A DNA stretch of 64,000 nt from Acanthosoma haemorrhoidale (GCA_930367205.1 OV884012.1:31530796-31594795), one strand, 5' to 3'. Counted from the first letter of the stretch, positions 34,980 through 46,294 are shown. Notes: generated by a model not told the origin, from the letters alone. Program-made: numbers and translations.

Positions 34980-35229
34980 AGTTCCTGATCATCCGTCGGG
35001 AACTCCAACTTAACACTTATATACACTTAAAGAATATACTGATTACTTATAGGTCGGAAAACAATAATGCCGTGCTCACCCAGAACATCACAACATTGCC
35101 TTACAGACATAAGAAATAAAACAGAAACCTTATTGAATTTCATACAAAACTGAAGATAATACAAGTGAATAAAATAATAACAATAATAGAAAAATATCCT
35201 AGTAAAAGTATATACAAAAAAAACAAATT

Positions 35230-37786
35230 ATGACCCCAATGAGATGTGTGGAGAGGCGAGGATGTCAGAGCTAAACTATTATTCGGAAGCTTTAACTGCT
35301 CTATATGTACAGTCCTACGCTTTCCGGGTTCATGGACACTTTGGGTGGTCACTGAATTGTTTTCACGAATCGCGATCATCTTGAAGGGTCCCTCATAATG
35401 GGACAATTCTTTAGTCCGATTATAGCCGATCTTCGATACACGGTGGTGCGTATCGTGACGCGACCTTCTATCGCTTTGACGCCCGCATTCTCCCTGACCA
35501 CCCTCCTAGTCTTTTCGGCTGTAATTTTCGCCCACAGTTTCCCCAACTCCACGTGGTTGTTGGCGAGCTGTGACGTCTGATCTCCCACTACTGTTCTCCT
35601 AGTGTTGTGGAGACTGCCGCGAAGACCAAAAAGGATTTCAAAGGGTGAGAACTCGGTGGTCGTGTGAACGGAGTGATTATACGCTATCAAAGCCTTAGAC
35701 ATTGCCTCTGCCGGCTTCAACCCCTTCCCCCCAATTGTCGGCATGGTAAACCCGGAGATGATCTCCCAAGGTGCTGTGGAGACGCTGAATTCCCCCTCCG
35801 CTCTTTGGATGCCCTGGAGTATTGGCATGCCATATTATGTCCAGAACGTTCAATTCCTCTCTTACGTTGGCGGTATCAACTCCCCCCCTCGTCCAACGCT
35901 ATCCGATCGGGGACGCCGTAAAATTGGAAAAACCTCCTCAGCGCTCCTGACACTACCTTCAAAGACTTTTCTCGAACGGAGTATGCCATGGCCGTTTTTC
36001 TAAACAAGTCAACCACGGGGACCCACTTGTGTCCCTTTCAGGTATTTTTGCTGTGGGGTATAACTTGTAGCCCTATCGGTGGATGTTTATCATATTTGTT
36101 ACGGTGGCAAACCTCGCATGCCCCCAGCGGCTCCTGAATAGCTTTCCGCATCCCCCGCCAGAAATACTTGCGCTTCAACGCCTGAGCCACCTCGTGTTCC
36201 CCCTGGTGATTTTTTTGCCCTTATGGTAAATGTTCAATCCACCCTAATCTGTTCCGCCCGCTAAGACACTTCATATTTTCTTCGGATGGTCGTGTTTCCC
36301 ACGCACAGATAGTGAGTCTTCCCTGGTTTGGAAGCATCCTTGAGGGCACGACAAATTTGGTCATTTCTCACCGCTGGCCACGACCATATGGTGTTGCTGG
36401 ATCGTCGAGAGCTACCGTACGCTATATTCATGGGCAACGAGTTCCTTGCTGGCAGCGCTTATCATTTATGATTTATCCGCACTCTTCCATAACCGCAGGC
36501 CTGTCATCCTTGAGCTCCCTCCTCCTGCCACCAGTTCCTCATCTGCAGAGCCTGGTTCGTATTGTTCGCGTTCCCTCTCCGGCGTCCATTCTCGCAAGAA
36601 CTGGTGGATGTTCCTGGATGATTCCCTCTGATATTGTTCTAGTGCGTTGACTGCTATCGCCTGGGACAGCCAGTCCGTCACAACGTTCTCTTTACCGGGC
36701 TTATATACTATCCGTTATTAAGTTACATTGACCGATGAACTCTTTCCACCGTGAGACCCTCGCCGACGATTACTTCAGTTTACCGATCCGCTGTAGTGGT
36801 CAGTTGTCTGTGTGCACCTGGAACCTCCCGAACACATAGTTATCGGACGTGATCAACCGCCGAGACTATCCCGAATAACTCGCGTTCCAGCGCGCTATAC
36901 CGACTTTTCGCCTCTGTGAGGCGCCTGCTGCCGTTCGCTACGGGATGGTCCCCTTCGTCCCCTGCCTGTGAAAGAACCGCTCCCAAGGCATGTTCACTGG
37001 CATCCGTCGTAATTGTGAATTGGTTTGTGAAATCAGGAAAAGCCAGTACTGAATGTTCCTGTAGTCGTCCCATGCACCCACAAATGTTCACCTTTATGTC
37101 GGGGGTGATGACTACCTTTTTCCCCTTTTGGAGGAGGTTGTTAAGAGGTACCAGGTATGCTGCCATTTATGGGACGAATCACCTGTAGTAGTTCAGTGTT
37201 TCCATCAAACGCCGTATCCCTTTTACGTCAGGCGGAACCGCCATCTTCTGGATCGTTGCCACCTTTCCGGCATCGGGTCGGTCTCCTTCCTTGTATATCG
37301 TGTGCCCCAAAAAACTGATGACCTCTTGAATTATCGGAGGAAAAGTCCCATCCGTACTTTTCCTCCGATAATTTCTGGCCAAATTGTCGCACTGTCACAT
37401 TGTCGGTCAAAAACCGTCCTCAAGTGATCTACATTTTGGGCCTTGGTCGTGCTGAATACTAAGAGGTCATCCATGAGCCTTTGGAATGTGATAGGTGCAT
37501 CTTTAAATCCGAATGGCATCCTCTTAAACTCGTAGTGACCTCTCTCAAAAGTGAAGGCTGTCCTATGTCGGTCCATAGGATGCATCTGTATCCGGCGACA
37601 CGCTGCTGTGAGATCTACGACCTGAAGATCCTCACCCCGCTCAGCCGGTCTAGAATGTCATGAAACCTTTAAACCTGGGGATCGGGTACTTCTCGTCCAC
37701 CGTATTATCAGTGAGTCTCCTGTAATCTACTAAGACCCTATGCTTATCTGGGCCCCCACCTTCCTCGTTCTTTTCCTTAACAGCCT
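35230..37786 (-). pseudogene. pol: gypsy-2 pol remnant, multiple breaks
   Basis: The reading order matches gypsy-1 pol: RT (from about 37786), RNase H (37166-36840 holds TTDASEHALGAVL), a linker, integrase zinc region (about 36230-36090) and integrase C-terminal part (35828-35230, with VHIEQLKLP). At least six frame changes and stops separate the pieces. The RT catalytic YMDD box is gone: the sequence passes directly from the MDELL-like to the MDDLL-like motif, a loss of about 16 codons. A perfect 18-bp inverted repeat sits in RT at 37329-37373. The start of pol and all of gag are missing at the junction with LTR-E. The frame nearest the 3' end (35406-35140) runs on into a hydrophobic tail. 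Confidence 0.9.
37329..37373. repeat. Perfect 18-bp palindrome in gypsy-2 RT
   Basis: Arms 37329-37346 and 37356-37373 are exact inverted copies (aattatcggaggaaaagt) around the 9-base loop cccatccgt. The equivalent place in gypsy-1 has no such repeat. Confidence 0.9.
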
Positions 37787-38316
37787 TGGCCACCTCTTAA
37801 TTACAAATAATTATCAGTCACTCTCTTCTCGATCAGATCATATCATATCTATCATTTTTTCCATATGCTTAATAAATAAAGATTATGATGTCAGTGAGAG
37901 TGGGAGGAGGGACTGAAGTAGTTGGGGAGCAGCCGTAGGTGGGGACTTACCCCAACCCTACTGGCTGGGCTCCTATATAAGCTTCGGCCTCAGACCAAAT
38001 TAGCATAACTAATCGGACCTTCACTTGGAACACTACTCTCTCCTCTCTCTCTGCACTGGCGCCTGTTGCTCTACTCAAAACCATGGACCATCTCTCTTTC
38101 CTAACCTCGCTATGTTGTAGTCCGGCGTCGTCAGACCTCACACATTCCTAGTGGGAATCTCTGCCTTCGTCTCCTTAAAACTAGCACCTCCTTGGGATAG
38201 ACCTCGCCCTCGCGGACGACGGTTGCCATGGCCCTGCAAATTTTACCAGCAGTGTCTCCCACGGCAATCTAGTCTGCCTCTCTCCGGTTCACACTCGCCT
38301 TTGGGATCCGGACGGT
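37787..38316 (+). mobile_element. Solo-LTR family fragment (LTR-E) inside gypsy-2
   Basis: Aligned with LTR-F (62432-63318) from its TGGCCACCTCTTAATTA start to the ggatccggacggt region, about 530 bp. It lacks the first few bases and the last 350. It carries a TATA box (TATATAA at 37974-37980) at the same place as LTR-F. Both junctions with gypsy-2 are abrupt and there is no target duplication. It occupies the place of gag, so a deletion must have followed or accompanied its insertion. Confidence 0.85.
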
Positions 38317-38401
38317 ATACAGAGAGGAGACGATAAAGAAGAAAAAAAATTTGAGAGAAAGAGAAAAAAAAACTATCACTTTCTACGCCGCCGTACGAGG
38401 T

Positions 38402-38419
38402 TCCCAGGTTTCGGCACCA
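38402..38419 (-). other. Primer-binding site of gypsy-2
   Basis: The minus strand reads TGGTGCCGAAACCTGGGA, one base different from the perfect tRNA-Phe complement of gypsy-1. Confidence 0.75.
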
Positions 38420-38808
38420 GTTAAAAACCGGTTTAATATAAAATCTTTTTAGTGCACTTATGCGTTCTCGTATCCATTACATATATATCTGTACCTCGGA
38501 GGGATGCAACACTATGTCCATTTTTTTGTCCAAGTGAAAAAAAACCGTAAAAAAGGTTTTTTTTTCATTTTATAACAACTGCATGATGTAAATAACAATA
38601 AATAGAATGTTCTGGTAAAATATTGTTTCAACATCTCAATAAATAGCTGTGCCAATACAAACACTTTTTGTTGAAAAAAAGTTTAAAACTCCTCTCCTGT
38701 AAAGTTATGAAAATGGACATAGTGTTGTATCCCTCCGAGGTACAGATATATAAGTTAATCGCCGGTGGTTAAGATTGATTAAAAAAAATAAGGAAACAGG
38801 GGAATGAT
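38420..38808 (-). repeat. 5' LTR of gypsy-2, partial, with inserted MITE
   Basis: The LTR abuts the primer-binding site at 38419 and matches the 3' LTR from 38443, with the MITE at 38489-38745 in between. Similarity to the 3' LTR ends near 38808, so the U3 start of this LTR is missing or replaced. Confidence 0.65.
38489..38745. mobile_element. MITE-like element with 33-bp terminal inverted repeats
   Basis: 257 bp beginning CTGTACCTCGGAGGGAT and ending with the inverse. The two 33-bp ends (38489-38521 and 38713-38745) differ at one base. It has no coding capacity and interrupts a TATATA stretch of the gypsy-2 LTR. The 3' LTR shows the empty site. The duplication may be TA or ATATAT but cannot be resolved within the repeat. 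Short length, near-perfect inverted ends and an AT-rich centre fit a miniature DNA transposon; the parent superfamily is not clear. Confidence 0.9.
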
Positions 38809-39340
38809 TTAACTATTTTAACAATATTCCATAATATATATCGGGGGGAGATGGAGTATCAGAAATATACGGGTATAGAAAATTTTTTTGAATAGCTAAG
38901 ATAACTGTTTAATGAACAATAAATAGTAGAGTAGGGTAGAATGAAGATGAACTCCCTCTGTGAACATACCAGCATGAATCTACTAACAACCCTTAACTTC
39001 AAAACAGACCGTCTAGTCGTGGCGTGATCTGCAAGATGACTTTTAATATGTAAGATCAAGTGATTGATCAATGTGGTGCTGTTACCTTGGTCTGCCTCGA
39101 GCTACATTGCCACATCGGGATTCCGAAAAGCAGCATTTTACTATTTTAACTGATCACATTGGTTATCGGGACTGCGAACATAGTATCACCGTACCTCGCC
39201 ATAGAGAATATACTCGCCAGGTCACAACGGATTCCTGAAAAGCAACTGCCTCTAAATACAAACACACACAGCAAATATCATGAATCAACCGCAATTCCCA
39301 AACACTGAAAGTAAATAAACACATTAATAGCTTTATAAGC
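38809..39340. other. Unassigned sequence
   Basis: No gene or repeat recognised between gypsy-2 and LTR-D. Confidence 0.4.
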
Positions 39341-39817
39341 CAAGATTTTGCCTTCTCATTTATGAAAACCTCTACATCTCTCTATCGAACCTCGCATTGT
39401 TCCGGCCTCGTCAGACCCCACATCTTCCTAGGGAGATTCTCCTACCTCTCCCTACGGTTGCGGACAACGGTTTGCGAGGCCCTACAAACTTTACCTAGTA
39501 GTGTCTCCAACGGCAATCCGGTCAGCCTCTCTCCCGTTCACACTCGCTTTTGGGATCCGGACGGTTTTCGCCTACTCTCAGATACCGAGTGTGAATTCGT
39601 GGTTATTCCAAGACAACATAAACTACCTATAATACCTACCCTATACCTCTTCTTCTGAGCATAGTGCATTGTCGCGGCACATACCTATCAAATATGGAGT
39701 CAGATAGTACGGTAGTAAGACCCGTCATGAAGCAATTGTCCAGGTCATAGCCTAATCAACCCTCACTTCGTCACTAGGGCTAGGGTAACTAGGCACCCCC
39801 CTCGTTACGACCCTACA
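39341..39817 (+). mobile_element. Solo-LTR family fragment (LTR-D)
   Basis: Corresponds to the 3' half (from the caagattttgccttctc stretch to the CTACA end) of LTR-A to LTR-C. Roughly the first 380 bp are missing, and no target duplication is visible. Confidence 0.85.
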
Positions 39818-40486
39818 GCATTATTAATAATCTCAGGCACTAATGCTCTTATTTCTTTCAAATCTCCCTTTGAGTATATGAACAAAATCTCGTGATTTAA
39901 TGCATCGTCCTTGATCTATGACGAGTCGTGTCATGTGGCCGTATAAAGAAATAGAAGCTTTATTTATTTAAACGCTTTATCAGCTTCGAGTTAATGACTA
40001 AGGAAAAGAAGAAAATATTTCGTGAATAAGTTGATAAAGACAAAAAGATAGCCACGCCTATCGGTTTTTCCACTTAATTTTCCTGAGAGATCTAAATGAA
40101 AGGGGCATCAAGGTTCAGGAAGCAGGTATCGGGTTATCAACAATTGAGAATATCGAGTCTCTAAAGTTTTCTCTCATCCTAAATGAAAAATGGAAATGTG
40201 AATGTTATGAACAACAGACCATTGAAGGGAGTGTGTTAAGACTCGCTGTCATTGTCTCACTGTCTTCCTTTGGAGATAACTGAGCTATACCGGGAGTATG
40301 TACTCCCTGAACTAAAGATATTTCAAATTTCCTCATAGTGGATATTAGTTGGTTTATCTATCAGAGGGGTACTCTGTGTATAGACTTCCTTGATTGTTCC
40401 TAGAAGGTAGGGTGGCTACCAGCTGAGAGCCACTTGGACCCTAGCTCTTGGAAGGGTTAGAGTAGTACATCATTAAGATTTCCCGG
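39818..40486. other. Unassigned AT-rich sequence
   Basis: No gene or repeat recognised. Confidence 0.4.
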
Positions 40487-41133
40487 TTAACTAATAGTAT
40501 TGTTAATATTTTGACAGCATGAACATTTATCAATTAAGCTATCACTGTTATTATCAATATGACAATTATCATTTAATTGACCATTATAAACATCATAACT
40601 TCTTGAAGCTTTCTTTGGTTTGATCAAATGGAGTTTCACTAGCCCACAAGCAGTATTAATAAACCTATTGTTCTTTTTATTTCCAGTGCTCGGAAAAATG
40701 CAACAATTTTTATTTATAAGCATCTGAAAGTTTCGTGAAATTATTTCACGGCTCATTACAATTGGATAAAATAAAAATCATCCGGAACTGAAAAACACAT
40801 ACTTTTTAGCTCGTGATCAGTAATATTGACCAATGACAATAATTGTTTATCACACATTATTAAAGATTTACCTAATCCTTCAAAAGAAGCTATTTTAGTA
40901 AAACATTTTTCATCAAATACAGCTTTTACATTCAATCCAAAGAGCACATATTCCGATCTCACATCCAATTGAAAACAAATACGGTCAGCGTGTTGAAGAA
41001 GTGTGCCCAGAATTTGACATAAGTTTCGTGTTGTCATCGTCCCTCGTCTCTTCTTGGCTCGGCTGATGCTGTGACTTCCACTCGTATTTCCAGGAGAAAT
41101 GCCCAATCCATTTGCTGGTGTAGTATACGACAT
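40487..41133 (-). CDS. Unrecognised two-part ORF with TAATG overlap
   Basis: A 125-codon frame (41133-40756) is followed by a 90-codon frame (40756-40487) that begins in the overlapping TAATG. The second frame stays open upstream of its ATG to about 40780, so a one-base change in the T-rich stretch near 40775-40785 would make one reading frame. That would suggest a single damaged gene. The first part is basic near its start (SRAKKRRG), then has an ordinary mixed composition. The second has a Cys pair (CSCC) near its end. I do not recognise the family. No introns or partners were identified. It may be a remnant of a host gene or of a transposon ORF. Confidence 0.35.
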
Positions 41134-42017
41134 CCTCAGTCCTAGGAGTCGTAGGGCGAAGCAGCTTCCTTGGAGTATCAGGCACTGTCTAACTTGTAGA
41201 TGACGGGTAGCCGGGGTTGATGTTAGTTAGTGGCTTCGCTCTCTTCTCCACATCTGTGTTATCTGCACTTTTAAAAAAATAATGCGAAGTACCTCAAAAG
41301 CTTGTCTCTACTGTCAATATATGTCGTGTACGCCAGATATTTTTCGGAATCGGTCCTTGCACATTAAGATAACACTGGGAGTTTCAGAACAGGTTTGCAC
41401 TTACTTGTGTTTATCAATTGTTTAACTAGTGACTCCATAAGCCGATTCAGCGTCTCTCTGTCGGCTCTGTGTTTCAAAAATCTTCCTCTATCGCTACGGA
41501 ATAGACTGCTGATCTGGAGTGAACTGAGAATTGAGATATCTATTTCATGAACTATAAACAGTAGAGTAGAGAACATTAGAGAGATATCTTTTAGTTTTAG
41601 GTTTCGCATGCTTGAAAATGGCCGCGTTTGTTGCCGAAATCACAGGTTCGTAGAAATGAACGTACTATTGGAAGAAAAAGGCGTAGTGTATTATTTTAAG
41701 TTTCACAATGTACTAAGAATAGAAATTTTTCTTTCTTTAATATGAAGAATTGTAATAACCAATACTTTAAACTTGTTATGCATAATCAGCGTGATAGCTG
41801 TTCATTATTAATAAGTAATGAAATGAGAAGAAATTATTCAGTTGATTTAACAATTATAATGCTTCTAATAATAAAAATTTTTGTTCCAGTTTCCATCGAT
41901 ATGTGATCATGTAAGTTTTGGATAAATGTTAACGAAATTAGTTATTTAAAGGTTAACAATTAACTTAATATTGTAAGTTCGAATATTACAATAGAATAAC
42001 TTTTGAAAGATAAGAAC
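41134..42017. other. Unassigned sequence upstream of the two-part ORF
   Basis: An 81-codon minus-strand frame starts at an ATG at 41609. If the two-part ORF is a gene, this could be an upstream exon, but I see no strong splice sites to support that. Confidence 0.3.
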
Positions 42018-42022
42018 CTGTT

Positions 42023-42897
42023 TGTAGCGACCACTAACTACATAACATAAATCACCTTATACTCTATTATATACATATTGTAAATTAATTTAAACAAATG
42101 TAAATAACATAAATAAGTCATTGTAAATGTTGTAAAAAATAAAAAGCGCAGCTGCAAGTCAATTAGTTAGACACTGGGGACCCTCACCCGCGCTACCCAT
42201 AGCAGGTAGCGACCCTCACCACACCCCAGCCCTAGGGCTGCCGAACAAAGGGTCACTGCATACTGAGCTGGCATTGGATACAATAACGAGGCAGACGATT
42301 GGGCCTATTGGCCCACCACTAACTATAAATAGGGGCAGATCTCGGCCTGTAATTCATTCTCCTGACAACTCACTAATTGATGACTTGTGGCTGTACTGAT
42401 GTTCAAGACTTGGCCTTCTCATTTATGAAAACCTCTGCATCTCTCTTCCTAACCTCACTATGTTTTAGTCCGGCCTTGTCAGACCCCACAATCTCCTAGT
42501 GGAATTCTCTGCCTTTGCCTCGCTAAAACTAGCAGCTCCTTAGGAGAGACCTCTCCCTCGCGGACAACGGTTGTCGTGGCCCTACAAATTTACCAAGTAG
42601 TGTCTCCCACGACAATCCAGTCTGCCTTTCTCCGGTTCACACTCGCCTTTGGGATCCGGATGGATTTAACCTACCCTCAGATACCGAGTGTGAATTCGTG
42701 GTCATTCCAAGACCACACAAACTACCTACCATATACCTCTTCTCATGGACATAGTGCATTGTAGGGGCACATGCCTATCAAACATGGAGTCAGATAGTAA
42801 GACCGTCATAAAACGATTGTCCAGGTTATAGCCTAATCAACCCTCGCTTCGTTACCAGGGCTAGGGTAACTAGGAACCCCCTCGTGGCGACCAGACA
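42023..42897 (+). mobile_element. Solo LTR (LTR-B), complete
   Basis: 875 bp from TGTAGCGACC to GACCAGACA with a perfect 5-bp duplication CTGTT (42018-42022 and 42898-42902). A TATA box (TATAAATA, 42324-42331) and an AATAAA (about 42137) are present. It has TG...CA ends and no internal sequence, so it is a solo LTR. It is the best reference for the family here. Confidence 0.93.
42324..42331 (+). promoter_or_regulatory. TATA box of LTR-B
   Basis: TATAAATA lies about 300 bp into the LTR. LTR-E and LTR-F have TATATAAG at the comparable place just before the conserved 3' half. Transcription would then start at the beginning of that conserved half, as expected for the U3/R border. Confidence 0.6.
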
Positions 42898-42902
42898 CTG
42901 TT

Positions 42903-43574
42903 AAAAAATAATAAACGAGCAAAGAAGTATTTGACTATGATTTATTTACAGAAAACATTTTCAATAACGAACAAAAATATTCCTCAAGTACAAGCGTTTT
43001 TAAACTGTTTAAATAGTGAAGAAAAGAAACTCCCTGTTAGAAAATAATCATGAAGGTTAGAAGACTAAGTCTGAGACCGGGTGATGATCAACCTGTTCAA
43101 AAGTGATACGATTATAAGAAATCATAAGATGAAGAATGAATTTATAAAGTGCTATCTAGGGCCATGGATCACAATTCAAAAGATTTTTTTCTTCCCAGAC
43201 GACCAATTTTTCAGAAATCTGTTGATGATTTAATCTTCATGTTAAAAGTATGACTATGGAGATGGTTGGAGAGGGTTAAAAAAGTTGAAGTGAGCTCAAA
43301 TGAGATTTGGAGGTGCCGGGAAAGCTCTCGTCCCGGTGAACTTGAAAGTTTTTCAATTGCCCACTTCCCCGCTATATAAAGGGTTAGCCAAGTCCTCTCA
43401 GATCAAAATCTCTATCGACGTGTGAATTTAAATTACGCATTTGAAGTTTGGGGCTAATTACAATAGAGAAAGGATATTTATGTTAACAAAACGCAATCGA
43501 GGGTCACGTAAATGATATAAATCAAAATTACTTAGGGTAGATAATAAAAGAATGGTTGTCTTAATTACTATATA
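42903..43574. other. Unassigned sequence between LTR-B and the J3 fragment
   Basis: No gene recognised. A TATA box (TATATAAA, 43373-43380) in a GC-richer setting stands out and may belong to an old LTR or a promoter. Confidence 0.35.
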
Positions 43575-43900
43575 AAAACATAATTAACAGTTAATTTTAG
43601 GACCCAGGTTTTATCATTATGACCTCAACCCCCATTCCTACATCGATGGCAACAGGCTGTCCGGGAAAACTAGGTTATGTTAGTTAGATTTAGGTTAGTA
43701 ATAACACAAATCATTCTAAAGATGAACCCTGTCACTTTCTCTGCTCGCACACCTTGTATTCTGTCATCAGCCTACCACAGCAACATTCTTGTAAACCTCA
43801 TAAAATAGTAGATATAGTAAGCGCAGCGTTCATTTATGTTAAGATTCCTTATTGTCGAATCTTCAATAATTAATCTGTATATATTAAATAAAGAGTTTTA
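43575..43900 (+). mobile_element. J3-like LINE 3' end fragment
   Basis: Resembles 28290-28440: the coding tail with a GNRLSGK-like end, then the TAGGTTA stretch and the block around cctgtcac. It ends in AATAAAGAG near 43890 followed by A-rich sequence. Similarity was judged by eye and is moderate. No target duplication was identified. Confidence 0.55.
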
Positions 43901-44325
43901 AAACGAAAATAAATAAATATATCTAAGAAAAAATCAATGATTGGTATTTCTGAAAGTTTTGAACCGAACTTGGGGAAAATAATAGAAATCGATACTTTTT
44001 TCTGAAGTATTAACTTTTGTACGCCTGGTCTGGCGTTTGTGAGTACCCTCTTCGACCTATAAAAAATAAATCTCGAAGGTCGAGATTATGCTTGATTACC
44101 TAAAGACATACAAACTATTTTTAATTACATACAGCATAATTAAAGGTTATTAAATATTTAATACCGGTAATAAAACAAATGAGGATTTGATCAATTGCTA
44201 TAGGTCATAATTAATTAAATACTCTGTGATTAAAAAAAAAATCGTGTATAAAATATTACAGATTTTGCGCACTGATTTAAAATGTGTGACTTTTGTTTTT
44301 ATTTTTTGTCAGTAATTACACGAAG
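43901..44325. other. Unassigned AT-rich sequence
   Basis: No gene or repeat recognised before LTR-C. Confidence 0.4.
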
Positions 44326-44330
44326 TCATG

Positions 44331-45235
44331 TGTCGAGTCGTCACGAGGGGGGTGCCTAGTTACCCTAGCCCTGGTGACGAAGTGAGGGTTGATTAAGTTT
44401 ATAACCTGGACAATCGCTTCATGGCAGTCTTCCTATCTGACTCCACTTTTGATAGGTATGTGACCCGACAATGCACTATGTTCAGGAGAAGAGGTATAGG
44501 GTAGGTAGTTTGTGTGGTCTTGGAATGACCACGAATTCACACTCGGTATCTGAGGGTAGGAAAAATCCGTCAGGATCCCAAAGGCAAGTGTGAACCGGAG
44601 AGACTCAGACTGAATCGCCGTGGGGAACACTGCTTGGTAAGCTTGCAGGGCCACGACAACCATTGTCCTCTAGGGAGAGATCTCTCCCAAGGAGGTGCTA
44701 GATTCAGCGAGACGAAGACAGGGATTCCCACTAGGAGGTGTGAGGTCTGACAACGCCGGACTAAAACGTAGCGAGGTGAGACGAGAGAGATGCAGAGGTT
44801 TTCATAATGAAGAAGCCAAGTTTCAGAGTTTAAATCAGAGCAGCCACGAGCCAGTCTGCCAGTTGTCAGGAGAATGATATACAGGCCCCAAACCACCGGT
44901 CTTAAATACCCAGCTGGCTCCATCAGTAGCCAATAACCTTTGGTTTTACAGTACCCAATGCCAGTTGAGTATGTGGTTTTCTTTGTTCTCTGACAAAGAG
45001 ATATGTCACCGATACGTGACCCGGGTAAGGGTCTCTCGGCGGTTTGGGGTCGCTTAGTACCTGCTACTGGTAGCTGGTGTCCCAGCTCATATAACTAATT
45101 GGCTCACAGCTGCATGTTTATTGTTTACCACATTTACAATGTTTTATATTTTGGTAATGTTATTTACATTTGTTCACAATATATATACAATAGAGTATAG
45201 GGTGATTTATCTTATGTAGTTTAGCGGTCGCTACA
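44331..45235 (-). mobile_element. Solo LTR (LTR-C), complete
   Basis: 905 bp on the minus strand, with TGTAGCGACC at 45235 and the CGACA end at 44331. The perfect duplication is TCATG (44326-44330 and 45236-45240). It is closest to LTR-B and in the opposite orientation, 1.4 kb away. The separate duplications show two independent insertions. A TATTTAAG sequence (minus strand, near 44905) lies at the TATA position. Confidence 0.93.
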
Positions 45236-45240
45236 TCATG

Positions 45241-46294
45241 TTTTAACTCCAACGGTGTTTTACTAAGCGAGGTTCATTATTATTATACATGACAGTTTCA
45301 TTTAATGCCCATATTAAATACCCTTTTAATATAAAAGTAATCATAATATGAAAAATAATAAGTGCGTGTGGAGTATCTATCTACTAAAACATCTCGTCGT
45401 AGCAATAAGGAAAATATAAGTTTGGTTCTAAAATAGTAAACTATGAATCCATCCTATTCAACACAAGTTCTATTGGCCATTTTTGAAAAATACTCAAAAA
45501 AACATCTGTAGCCGGGCTTACCAAATCTTTTCTACAGTGTCAATCAATGGAGCGTACCAAAATTGGTAGCTAAAGACTTTTATCGTTTATAATGTTAAAT
45601 ATATCCAAACTATTTTTGATGTGTATTTGTAGATGTTGATGTTTTTTTTTCATAACTGTTTCAACATTTGCAGATATTAATTAATTAAGGTTATGAAAGT
45701 AGTACTCTCGTGCTAAACAAAACACGTTGCAAGGCGAAATTTCTTATTATTTTTAATTACAAACGTAATAAAATGAGTGGTATTTGGTTTGTAGTAGTAA
45801 ATACGCTTGTAATATTTGAATGAAGAACCTCTGCTCAGATAAGTTACCAATTCAGAAGCGTATAAATACTTAAAAATACTAATCTATGGCGTACATGTTG
45901 TGATATTATCCGTTTTAAACTAGTTCATACCACTACAGGTATATTGCACAAAAGAAGAGAAGGTAAAAGATGTGCCCGACTGCTGCTGGCAAGTTGGTGA
46001 GTGGCTTGATAACTCAGAGAGGGTTTGATAAACGACGCCAGTAAGGACTACAAAGCCCGCTTGCCCTTAGCACTCAGGCCGGACTTACAATCTGCCCACT
46101 AATAAGTCCGCTTGCGTCTTCACAGCAGTCGATATTTCACCAACACTCTCTGCTAAGCCTAAATAAAGCTCATTCACATTTAAATGAGATAGGGGGGGGG
46201 GTCCTCATTCATCCGTTCTTGCCTATACAATCTGAACCCTTTGTGCTCAATCCTGTATTATTTCTCTCTTTCCTATATATTTTTTTGTTTGCCA
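45241..46294. other. Unassigned sequence, partly retroposon-like
   Basis: No gene recognised. From about 45950 on the composition is less AT-rich and leads up to the polyadenylated end described next, so it may be the body of a retroposed sequence. Confidence 0.35.

Larger units (their letters stand above)
34708..38808 (-). mobile_element. Damaged Ty3/gypsy-type retrotransposon (gypsy-2)
   Basis: A minus-strand relative of gypsy-1. From its 5' end (right): LTR part with a MITE-like insertion, primer site, about 85 bp of leader, a 530-bp piece of the solo-LTR family in place of gag and the first part of pol, then a broken pol, the polypurine tract and a 3' LTR. The polypurine tract and primer site match gypsy-1 almost base for base, and pol aligns over its length with many indels. 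It cannot move by itself. No target duplication was found. Confidence 0.9.
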
